From NCBI GenBank assembly GCA_030049955.1, contig JASIJX010000066.1, positions 1 to 7,506 on the forward strand: DNA of 7,506 nt. Direction: 5' to 3'. Within the stretch, counting starts at the first letter, position 1, and every line of letters starts with the position of its first letter. This DNA comes from Acidobacteriaceae bacterium. GTDB lineage: Bacteria > Acidobacteriota > Terriglobia > Terriglobales > Acidobacteriaceae. The notes below the pieces were generated by a model, which saw only the letters and a list, made by a program, of their open reading frames with translations, was not told where the DNA came from and searched no databases. Both the position numbers and the translations under genes were made by a program. Shown in pieces: positions 1 through 5,993 of this stretch.

Positions 1-10
1 GAGGAATACG

Positions 11-1168
11 ATGAATCCGATTACTTCAGAGATTACGACAAATTTGTCCAGGCAGCACGCAAAGAGCGGGCAGGTTCCGTTTCTTGATGTGCGGGCCACC
101 TATCTGGCCATCAAGCAAGAGATGGATGCGGCCCTGGCCGAGGTTCTCGAAAGCGGCGCCTTCATTCTGGGAGCGGCGGTCGACGCCTTCGAGAACGATT
201 TCGCCCGCTATCTTGGCGTGAAGCATTGTGTTGGCCTCAGCAGCGGGCTCGAGGCGCTGCATATTGCCTTGCTCGCGGTGGGCATCCGTCCCGGCGACGA
301 AGTGCTGGTCCCTGCCAACACCTATATCGCCACGTGGCTCGCCGTCAGCTTTGCGGGTGCCGTGCCGGTTCCCGTCGAACCGGATCCGTGCACCTACAAC
401 ATCGATCCCGACAGGATCGAGGCGGCGATCACACCGCGAACGCGGGGCATCATCCCAGTACATCTCTACGGTCAGCCAGCGGATATGGACGCAATTGTCG
501 ATATTGCGCGGCGGTACGGGCTCTGGGTGGTGGAAGATGCGGCGCAGGCCCATGGCGCGCGCTACAAGGGCGAGCGCATCGGCGGCATGGGCGACGTCGC
601 CTGTTGGAGTTTCAATCCAGGCAAGAACCTGGGCGCATTCGGCGACGGTGGTGCGATCACAACCAACCGCGAAGACATTGCCGACCGCGTGCAAGTGCTC
701 CGCAACTACGGCCAACGAGTGACGTATATCAACGATGAGAAGGGATTCAACTGCCGATTGGATTCTCTCCAGGCAGCCGTCCTGCGCACCAAGCTGGCGC
801 ACCTGGATGAGTGGAACAGCCGTCGCCGCGCTCTGGCTGCGTTCTACGGAGAGGCGCTCGAGAACACGGACCTGGTCTTGCCGTGGACTGCCGAATGGGC
901 CGAATCCGTCCATCACGTGTATGTGGTGCGCAGCCGCCATCGCGACGCTCTGCAGGATCATCTGAAGATGCGTGGCATCGGAACCGTGATTCATTATCCG
1001 ATTCCCCCTCATCTGCAAACCGCTTACGCCGAGTTGGGGCTCGACGAGGGGAGCCTGCCTATCACCGAAATGATCCATCGCGAAGTGCTCAGTCTGCCCA
1101 TGGGCCCGCACCTGACGATGGAGCAAGCCGAAGCTGTCGTCGAGAGTGTTCGCGAGTTCTGCCTATGA
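11..1168 (+). CDS. DegT/DnrJ/EryC1/StrS-family PLP-dependent sugar aminotransferase (FdtB/QdtB-like)
   Basis: This looks like a complete cytosolic enzyme of nucleotide-sugar metabolism, 385 residues long where the family usually has about 365-390. The family moves an amino group from glutamate to a keto-sugar nucleotide. Closest by motif memory are the dTDP-3-oxo-6-deoxyhexose 3-aminotransferases, so a dTDP-3-amino-3,6-dideoxyhexose is the likely product. Visible signatures are VPFLDV near residue 22, VPANTYIATWLAV around residue 100, PVHLYGQPADMD around residue 150, EDAAQAHGA (D176 should hold the PLP pyridine nitrogen, Q179 and H181 follow) and SFNPGKNLGAFGDGG, with K205 as the Schiff-base lysine. 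The ATG at 11 is preceded by GAGGA at 1-5, a reasonable ribosome site. The stop TGA overlaps the next start as ATGA, which indicates translational coupling to the flippase remnant. The family call is firm; the exact sugar is inferred. Confidence 0.93.
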   Translation: MNPITSEITTNLSRQHAKSGQVPFLDVRATYLAIKQEMDAALAEVLESGAFILGAAVDAFENDFARYLGVKHCVGLSSGLEALHIALLAVGIRPGDEVLVPANTYIATWLAVSFAGAVPVPVEPDPCTYNIDPDRIEAAITPRTRGIIPVHLYGQPADMDAIVDIARRYGLWVVEDAAQAHGARYKGERIGGMGDVACWSFNPGKNLGAFGDGGAITTNREDIADRVQVLRNYGQRVTYINDEKGFNCRLDSLQAAVLRTKLAHLDEWNSRRRALAAFYGEALENTDLVLPWTAEWAESVHHVYVVRSRHRDALQDHLKMRGIGTVIHYPIPPHLQTAYAELGLDEGSLPITEMIHREVLSLPMGPHLTMEQAEAVVESVREFCL

Positions 1169-1455
1169 AGTCCATCTTTCGGGCGAGCGCATTGATCTGC
1201 GGCAGTTCAGCGACAAGCATTGCGGTGAGCCCGGTTTCCACCAAGGTCTTAGCCAGCATTTTGCGCCCCGCCGGTTACGGATATTAGGAACTGCAGCAGA
1301 GCTTTGTCGCCGCGGCCAGCGTCATTGTTGGTCTAGGCATAGTCCCGGGCATCGTGCGCCGGGGGATCTGCCAATGCGAAGGAGCAGAATCACGCGGCGG
1401 CAGTAAGCTGAGCGCAATCGCGATAACAAGCGCAAAAACACCCAACCATATCTAG
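1165..1455 (+). pseudogene. Wzx/O-antigen-type flippase, N-terminal remnant with in-frame stop
   Basis: Starting at the ATG that overlaps the aminotransferase stop (ATGA, 1165-1168), the frame reads MKSIFRASALICGSS, then STKVLASILRPAGYGY, and stops at TAG (1285-1287). The same frame continues without a shift as ELQQSFVAAASVIVGLGI and PGIVRRG, up to a second TAG at 1453-1455. This joined reading matches the start of polysaccharide flippases of the MATE/MOP superfamily: an S-A-L-I-x-G-S-S first helix, a TKVLA-x-x-L-x-P-x-G-x-G-x-x-G loop, then a second glycine-rich helix. Such proteins have about 420-500 residues and 12 or more helices; only about 96 codons remain. The original role would have been moving lipid-linked glycan units across the inner membrane. 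The internal stop falls where the family usually has a hydrophobic or aromatic residue after GYGY. The gene is dead unless the stop is read through. Confidence 0.72.
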
Positions 1456-1467
1456 TTCTGGTTCCCT

Positions 1468-2331
1468 ATGCCTTCTATGATCGTGCGAGAAAGAAAACGC
1501 TCCCGTGGCGCCGCTCCTTCAGGAAGTGGTCTGCGCTGGTCGCTCGTGGTCGCGGTCAACGACGAACAGGTGCTGAAGAGTACACTGCTCGCTTCTCCGG
1601 CGATTGACTCCAATTGCGAAGTCATCGTGCGCCGCTGCTACAGATGCGCCGGAGCAGCCTATAACAGCGGACTGGCCGAAGCACACAACGACATTGTGGT
1701 GTTTGCTCACCAGGATGTCTATCTGCCTGCGACCTGGATGAGGAATCTGCGGGAGACGCTCAACACCCTCGATGCGGCCGGTTCGCAATGGGGCGTACTG
1801 GGCTGCTTCGGAGCTACGCAGGAGACACCGCCGCGCCTGCACGGTTACTGCTTTTCAACCGGGCTGCGCAGAATTTTGGGCAAACCGTTTCGCACGCTTG
1901 CTCCTGCGCAAACACTCGACGAACTACTGCTGGTAGTTCGCCGCTCCTCCGGGCTTTGCTTTGATGAGCAGCTGCCCGGGTTTCATCTCTATGGCGCCGA
2001 CATCTGTCTCCAGGCTGCCGCCCGCGGACTCGAGAATTTCATCATTCCTGCCTTCTGCATTCACAATGCCAACGGCACAGTCCGGCTGCCGCGCGAATTC
2101 TGGCGCGCTTATTTCTATCTGCGCCGTAAGTGGAGAGCAGTTTTGCCGGTCACCACCTGCTGCACAACCATCACGGCTGAGTGCATGCCCATCATTCACC
2201 GGTTGGCTGTGGAGCTCACGGAGTGGTTACTGCCCCGCGAGGTTGGCCGGCGTTGCGGCAACATTCCCTTGCTCTACGAACAGCTTTGTCATATTCACCC
2301 GGAACTGTGCGGTACAGGCGCGCGCAATTGA
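1468..2331 (+). CDS. GT2-like glycosyltransferase (StrF-domain-like)
   Basis: This is a cytosolic glycosyltransferase-like protein of 287 residues. After a basic leader of about 20 residues comes the Rossmann-like opening WSLVVAVNDEQVLKSTLLAS, then AGAAYNSGLAEAHNDIVVFAHQDVYLP (H81-Q82-D83 sit where GT2 enzymes have their metal-binding D-x-D), LGCFG, DELLLVVRRSS, and DEQLPGFHLYGADICL with D178, followed by FCIHN at 196-200. These fit the glycosyltransferase-like family found in StrF and in many exopolysaccharide clusters. The sugar and acceptor cannot be read. The start is uncertain: neither ATG 1468 nor ATG 1477 has a clear Shine-Dalgarno, and the frame is the same as the preceding flippase remnant, beginning 12 bases after its second stop. 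Translation may have relied on coupling. The C-terminal region after residue 200 is basic and cysteine-rich (TTCCTTIT). Confidence 0.83.
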   Translation: MPSMIVRERKRSRGAAPSGSGLRWSLVVAVNDEQVLKSTLLASPAIDSNCEVIVRRCYRCAGAAYNSGLAEAHNDIVVFAHQDVYLPATWMRNLRETLNTLDAAGSQWGVLGCFGATQETPPRLHGYCFSTGLRRILGKPFRTLAPAQTLDELLLVVRRSSGLCFDEQLPGFHLYGADICLQAAARGLENFIIPAFCIHNANGTVRLPREFWRAYFYLRRKWRAVLPVTTCCTTITAECMPIIHRLAVELTEWLLPREVGRRCGNIPLLYEQLCHIHPELCGTGARN

Positions 2332-2347
2332 GCGAGCCGGCGCTCGC
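2332..2347 (+). other. short GC-rich hairpin between glycosyltransferase and pyruvyl transferase remnant
   Basis: GCGAGC (2332-2337) and GCTCGC (2342-2347) form a perfect 6-bp stem with a CGGC loop immediately after the glycosyltransferase stop codon. No T-run follows, so it is not a classical terminator. It lies just upstream of the AGGAAAAG ribosome site (2351) and might affect processing or translation. Chance formation is possible in such GC-rich sequence. Confidence 0.3.
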
Positions 2348-2359
2348 GCGAGGAAAAGA

Positions 2360-2627
2360 ATGACGGCGAAGAAAAAGAAGATCGGAATCCTGGGCGCCAC
2401 GCCGAAAACACCCAACCTGGGGTGTCAGCACGCTGGCCACCGGTGCGGCAGGCTGCATCCTTCGCGCATACCCTGGCGCTGAAGTCTTCTTCATCGATTA
2501 CGCCAGGAATGAAAATACGCGCAAAGTGGCTGCTGGAACCTCTTGGGTGGATGTTCCGCTGGTGAATATGCGCTACTCCAAGCACTCTGCCCGTCGCTGC
2601 CACGCGGTGAAAACTGACGCGTACTGA
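2360..2627 (+). pseudogene. polysaccharide pyruvyl transferase, frameshifted N-terminal remnant
   Basis: A good start is present (AGGA at 2351-2354, ATG at 2360). The frame reads MTAKKKKIGILGATPKTPNLG and then runs out of frame to a TGA at 2480-2482. Removing one G from the GGGG run at 2419-2422 restores GVSTLATGAAGCILRAYPGA, EVFFIDYARNENT and VDVPLVNMRYSK, ending at TGA 2625-2627. K-I-G-I-L-G, N-L-G-V-S-x-L-A-x-G and Y-P-x-A-x-x-x-x-x-D-Y are the opening motifs of polysaccharide pyruvyl transferases (CsaB/WcaK-like), which add a pyruvate ketal to glycans from phosphoenolpyruvate. Only about 88 codons of roughly 350-420 remain. After MRYSK the sequence leaves the family pattern, so there is both a frameshift and a large 3' loss. 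The product cannot be active. Confidence 0.75.
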
Positions 2628-2648
2628 AGTTTAGTTCCCCGATCTGCT

Positions 2649-2654
2649 GGAGGT
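2649..2654 (+). promoter_or_regulatory. strong ribosome binding site of the AMP-dependent ligase
   Basis: GGAGGT lies nine bases before the ATG at 2664. This is a near-consensus Shine-Dalgarno and fixes the start of the ligase independently of the broken gene upstream. Confidence 0.8.
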
Positions 2655-2663
2655 GCATGCGCC

Positions 2664-4232
2664 ATGACAAACATCATCAACGCGGCAGAGTTTCTCCTCG
2701 CCGGCAAGCAAAAAAACCGTGTGGCTCTCTCCACCCCGGAGGGCGAGTTTTCCTACAGCCATCTGCAATCGGGAGCCAGCGAGTTCGCGGCGCGGTTGCT
2801 TGACGCGGGCTGCGTCAGGGGCGATCGCGTCCTGCTGCTCGGGTCGAACTCCTTTCACTGGGTTGTCGCTTATTTGGGCACGCTCAAAGCGGGTCTGGTT
2901 TGCGTGCCGCTGCCCGCAAAACTCTCGGCCGAGGAACTGAAATACTACATCGAAACCACCGTGCCGCGCGCAGCCTTCGTACACCTATCGCTCTTGGCTA
3001 GGTACGGTGAAACGCTGGCCAGTACAGCCGTCACGGTCTTTTGCGAAGATCCCCCCGGCAGACACGGATGGTTTCAGTTTGCCCAGGCGCCGGCCGGCAA
3101 TGCGCGGTCCTCTGTCCCAGCTGAAACGGATCTGCCCCAGGACCTGGCAGCCCTGATGTTCACCTCGGGATCCACCGGGAAACCGTGCGGCGTCATGGTC
3201 TCTCACGGCAACATCATTGCCAATACCAGATCCATCATTGCCGCGCTGCATTTGAGCGAACATGAGCGCATGATGACGGTGCTGCCCTTCCACTATTGCT
3301 TCGGCGTTTCTCTGCTTCACACCTACCTGCAGGTGGGCGCCAGGCTGGTGCTGGACAACCGGTTCACTTATCCAGACGTTGTGCTCGAAAACATGGCGCA
3401 ACAACGGTGCACCAGTTTTGCCGGCCTGCCTAGCCATTATCAGATTCTCCTGCGCAACTCTAACCTGCGACGCAAGCGCCTTCCCCATCTGCGCACGTTG
3501 CTGCAGGCCGGCGGCCACTTGGCGTCTTCGTTTGTGCACCAACTCCACGAGACGCTGCCGCACGCTCGCATCTTCATCATGTATGGCCAGACTGAAGCGA
3601 CTGCCCAGCTAGCCTGCCTGTCGCCGGAGATGCTGGCAACAAAACCCGGCTCCATCGGCAAGGCAATCCCCGGTATCCGGTTGAGCATTATCAATACCTC
3701 GGGAGAAGAGGCAATGCCCGGTGAAATCGGCGAGATTGTGGCCGAGGGCGATAATGTGGCGCGCGGCTACTGGCGTGCGCCGGAGGAAACTGCAGCTACG
3801 TTTCGAAACGGCAAGCTCTACACCGGCGACCTGGCCACCATGGACAGGGATGGGTTTCTTTATGTCGTGGACCGGGCGCGGGAGTTCGTCAAATGCGGTG
3901 GCACGCGAATCAGTTGCCGGCAAATTGAAGACCGGCTGCTGGAATGCGAGGAACTGTTGGAAGCCGCGGTGATCGCTGTGCCCGACAATGTGCTAGGCGA
4001 AGCTGCGCGCGCTTTCGTCGTGCCTCGGCAGGAACCCTCCGACGAAGTCGCCGAGCGGGTGCGCGCCTTCTGCAAAGCCAGTCTGAACCGCACGCTGATC
4101 CCCAGAGACGTTGTCGTGCTCGAGAGCCTGCCCAAGAACAGCCATGGCAAAGTGCTGCGGCCGCAGTTGAAATCGATGGCCATAGACGTACAAGGCGACC
4201 GCTGTTTGCAGATAGAGGCCGCCGCGCGATGA
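2664..4232 (+). CDS. AMP-dependent acyl-CoA synthetase / acyl-ACP ligase (ANL superfamily)
   Basis: This is a complete 522-residue adenylate-forming enzyme, the usual length for the family. It would activate a carboxylic acid with ATP to an acyl-adenylate and pass it to CoA or a carrier thiol. Motifs in order are the phosphate loop TSGSTGKPCGVMVSHG (residues 167-182), LPFHYCFG, IMYGQTEATA with Y307 to E311, YTGDLATMDRDG with the ribose-binding D389, VVDRAREFVKCGG with the hinge region D403-R404 to K410, and NSHGKVLRP with K496 as the catalytic lysine of the C-terminal subdomain. In the phosphate loop the usual Lys of P-K-G is Cys (C175). Placement in a glycan operon suggests it activates an acyl group for decorating the polymer or its lipid; the substrate is unknown. 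No carrier protein is visible nearby. The stop overlaps the next ATG (ATGA, 4229-4232). Confidence 0.92.
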   Translation: MTNIINAAEFLLAGKQKNRVALSTPEGEFSYSHLQSGASEFAARLLDAGCVRGDRVLLLGSNSFHWVVAYLGTLKAGLVCVPLPAKLSAEELKYYIETTVPRAAFVHLSLLARYGETLASTAVTVFCEDPPGRHGWFQFAQAPAGNARSSVPAETDLPQDLAALMFTSGSTGKPCGVMVSHGNIIANTRSIIAALHLSEHERMMTVLPFHYCFGVSLLHTYLQVGARLVLDNRFTYPDVVLENMAQQRCTSFAGLPSHYQILLRNSNLRRKRLPHLRTLLQAGGHLASSFVHQLHETLPHARIFIMYGQTEATAQLACLSPEMLATKPGSIGKAIPGIRLSIINTSGEEAMPGEIGEIVAEGDNVARGYWRAPEETAATFRNGKLYTGDLATMDRDGFLYVVDRAREFVKCGGTRISCRQIEDRLLECEELLEAAVIAVPDNVLGEAARAFVVPRQEPSDEVAERVRAFCKASLNRTLIPRDVVVLESLPKNSHGKVLRPQLKSMAIDVQGDRCLQIEAAAR

Positions 4233-4363
4233 ATACTTTTTCCATTACAAGCCAAGCGATCCAGGGGACAACAGCTGATGCGTCTGTGCTGAACCGCTTT
4301 TCAGCAGGCGCAGCACAGAAACGATTGGAGGTTCTTGGTTTCTTTAAGGAATTGTCACGCTGA
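4229..4363 (+). CDS. 44-codon ORF, probable 5' remnant of the next operon gene
   Basis: The ATG overlaps the ligase stop as ATGA, the same coupling used between the aminotransferase and flippase. The frame opens MNTFSITSQAIQGTTADASV, continues through SAGAAQKRLEVLGFF and ends at TGA 4361-4363. The last 20 bases lie inside the 3' end of the convergent lipoprotein gene. I do not recognise the family: there is no membrane helix, carrier-protein DSL motif or catalytic motif. The coupled start suggests it was once the beginning of a longer gene, cut where the lipoprotein gene now ends. This would match the two shortened genes upstream. A hairpin at 4283-4319 lies within it, so it may not be translated usefully. 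It could equally be a chance frame. Confidence 0.35.
   Translation: MNTFSITSQAIQGTTADASVLNRFSAGAAQKRLEVLGFFKELSR
4283..4319. terminator. hairpin between convergent genes, possible terminator
   Basis: TCTGTGCTG (4283-4291) and CAGCACAGA (4311-4319) pair perfectly over 9 bp, and CGC (4295-4297) with GCG (4308-4310) can extend the stem after a 3-base bulge. It lies near the end of the glycan operon and just beyond the stop of the convergent lipoprotein gene (4344), where a shared terminator is expected. Neither side has a proper T-run, so intrinsic termination is uncertain. Confidence 0.4.
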
Positions 4364-5903
4364 ACACATTCGATGGTGCGCTCTGATTGCCGGAAGCATC
4401 GACACTCTCGACGTAATAAGTGTACGAGGTGTTATTCGCAACAGTTGTGTCGGTATAGGTAGTTGAGGCTTCGGTCGAAGAGTTCAGCAATTCGTATGTG
4501 GAACTTCCGCTAACTGCACGATAAATGTTATAGCCTTCGACCGGATCGGAAGAAGCGACCGGCGCATCCCAGGTAAGGTCCACCTCATAAGAGGCAGCCG
4601 ACCCCGTCGCGCTCAGGCTAATGGTGTAGGCTTGGGTTCCGCCGCCCGATGATGCGGTCAGCGTCGCCGTCTCGGCCGTGCTCACTGCCGATACTGTGGC
4701 CGTGAAACTGGCCGTGGTGGCTCCTGCCGCGACTGTCACCGAGGACGGCACCGTCACTGCAGTTACGCTGCTCGACAGGCTCACCACCTGGCCGCCACTA
4801 CCGGCCGCCGCGTTCAGCGTCACCGTGCACGCATCCGTCCCCGCTCCCGTGATCGATCCGCTCGAGCAGCTAAGCCTGCTCAGTGCCGGCTGCGCTGTCG
4901 CCCCCAGGCTAATCGCGTAGGTCTGGGTTCCGCCGCCCGATGATGCGGTCAGCGTCGCCGTCTCGGCCGTGCTCACTGCCGATACTGTGGCCGTGAAGCT
5001 GGCCGTGGTGGCTCCTGCGGCGACTGTCACCGAGGACGGCACCGTCACTGCAGTTACGCTGCTCGACAGGCTCACCACCTGGCCGCCACTACCGGCCGCC
5101 GCGTTCAGCGTCACCGTGCACGCGTCCGTCCCCGCTCCCGTAATCGATCCGCTCGAGCAGCTAAGCCCGCTCAGCACTCCCGCCGCAACTTGCCCGGTTC
5201 CGCTCAACGCAATCGTTGCCGATTCGCTGCCTAGTGTCAGTGTGAGAGACCCCGTCTGTGCGCCCGCGGCCAAAGGTGCGAACTGCAGATTGAGGTTGTA
5301 GCTGTCCCCGCCGCCAATTGTGACTGTTCCGCTGTTCTGTTCTGCCACAGAGAAATATTGGCCGGTGATCTGCCCGATTGAGAGCTGCAAAGGCGAGGAG
5401 CCATTGTTGGTTACCGACACGGTCGCAGACGCTGTCTGTCCAACCAAAACGGTCCCAAAGGCTATCGAATTAGTCGAAACCACCTCAGAATCGGTGGATC
5501 CACTTCCGTCAGTGCTGGGCCCGATACTCGTTCCACCGTTTCCGATGGTTGCATTTCCGCAGGCGGAGATGCACATCAAGAGACATCCGGTCAGCAGGGG
5601 CAGCAACGCAAACTTGCAGGAGCGGTAGATCGACGAAGTAACATGAGCCGCGGTTGACTTGCGTTGGTCTTCGCGGTTGCCCGCTCGGTTGACGCAAGTT
5701 TGCCGGTCAGGAAAAGGATCTGACCCGGAAGCGATTTGCCGAATCCAAATCTCCGAAGGCGGGACCATACCCACCTTCGTGGCAGTTACTGAAGTTACCT
5801 GTTGTTCCTTTTGCATTAGCTGAGCGCAGCCTAGCACGGGGGAGAGCAGGTTACTAAGGCACGTTAGTACTGTGCGGCGTGTTGTTCGTTGTAAATGCTT
5901 CAT
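4344..5903 (-). CDS. secreted lipoprotein with choice-of-anchor-like domain, two identical Ig-like repeats and FN3 domain
   Basis: The longest frame gives 519 residues. Residues 97-115 are a hydrophobic stretch ending CLLMCISAC with lipobox I-S-A-C (C115), so the mature part should be a lipidated surface or periplasmic protein. Then follow a Gly/Ser/Thr-rich linker (116-139), an ASPM/HYDIN-type choice-of-anchor D-like domain (about 143-238: IAFGTVLVGQ, VTNNGSSPLQL, FAPLAAG, ALSGTGQ), two 97-residue repeats starting LSCSSGSITGAGTDAC (247 and 344), and a fibronectin type III domain (about 439-519: DLTWDAP, GYNIYRA, YVESVDASGNQS). No catalytic site is seen; binding or adhesion is the likely role. 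The N-terminus is doubtful. Residues 1-26 resemble a separate signal peptide (LSPVLGC), 27-96 look non-domain-like, and no ATG/GTG/TTG lies closely before the lipobox signal. ATG 5768 (M46), with AAGG five bases upstream, is an alternative start. Confidence 0.82.
   Translation of the reverse strand: MKHLQRTTRRTVLTCLSNLLSPVLGCAQLMQKEQQVTSVTATKVGMVPPSEIWIRQIASGSDPFPDRQTCVNRAGNREDQRKSTAAHVTSSIYRSCKFALLPLLTGCLLMCISACGNATIGNGGTSIGPSTDGSGSTDSEVVSTNSIAFGTVLVGQTASATVSVTNNGSSPLQLSIGQITGQYFSVAEQNSGTVTIGGGDSYNLNLQFAPLAAGAQTGSLTLTLGSESATIALSGTGQVAAGVLSGLSCSSGSITGAGTDACTVTLNAAAGSGGQVVSLSSSVTAVTVPSSVTVAAGATTASFTATVSAVSTAETATLTASSGGGTQTYAISLGATAQPALSRLSCSSGSITGAGTDACTVTLNAAAGSGGQVVSLSSSVTAVTVPSSVTVAAGATTASFTATVSAVSTAETATLTASSGGGTQAYTISLSATGSAASYEVDLTWDAPVASSDPVEGYNIYRAVSGSSTYELLNSSTEASTTYTDTTVANNTSYTYYVESVDASGNQSAPSNVFSVTIP
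4600..5180 (-). repeat. two tandem 291-bp repeats inside the lipoprotein gene
   Basis: The unit is 97 codons. The core at 4633-4883 matches 4924-5174 at an offset of 291 with five differences by my count in 251 bases. Four are silent (Ser, Ala, Asp and Ile codons); one changes Gly246 to Arg343 at the repeat edge. The outer 30 or so bases of each unit are more divergent. This pattern indicates a recent duplication or ongoing gene conversion. Confidence 0.93.
5657..5728 (-). other. paired inverted repeats within the doubtful N-terminal part of the lipoprotein gene
   Basis: ACTTGCGT (5657-5664) is inverted as ACGCAAGT (5692-5699), with CGGTTG repeated directly at 5651, 5674 and 5686. Immediately next, GGTCAG (5705-5710) is inverted as CTGACC (5720-5725), extendable to CCGG with a one-base bulge. 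Two adjacent hairpins about 40-110 bases before the lipobox signal suggest untranslated leader or inserted DNA rather than coding sequence. Confidence 0.4.
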
Positions 5904-5993
5904 CTAACGGATGCGTGTTCCTTTTCGACCAGGCAGTCGCAACGCCAGCAGCACCTTACCTTAGTAACGTCTAGTGAGCCCTAGAAACGTTAC
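5848..5993. promoter_or_regulatory. repeated CCTTAGTAAC-like motifs and hairpin upstream of the lipoprotein gene, candidate operator
   Basis: CCTTAGTAACGT (5959-5970) and CCCTAGAAACGT (5979-5990) match at 10 of 12 positions with starts exactly 20 bases apart, two helical turns. A third, inverted copy (GTTACTAAGG, 5850-5859) lies just inside the longest frame. The pair can also fold: GTAACGT+CTAG (5964-5974), loop TGAGCC, CTAG, AA bulge, ACGTTAC (5987-5993). They sit about 55-90 bases upstream of the start at 5903. No convincing -35/-10 pair was recognised. A regulator-binding site or RNA hairpin is inferred, not shown. Confidence 0.4.

Noticed and set aside
26..1126. Long open frame (366 codons) on the minus strand opposite the aminotransferase
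   Set aside because: It has no family motifs and mirrors a well-recognised gene in GC-rich sequence, so it is an antisense shadow.
1285..1287. TAG in the flippase read as a recoded sense codon
   Set aside because: A second in-frame TAG and loss of most of the protein make decay the simpler explanation, and no recoding structure is visible.
4600..5180. Repeat array as a CRISPR
   Set aside because: The repeats are 291 bp, only two, in-frame and coding, without spacers.
4678..5301. Plus-strand open frames opposite the lipoprotein repeats
   Set aside because: Two of them are identical only because the underlying repeat is duplicated; they are low-complexity shadows of the minus-strand gene.
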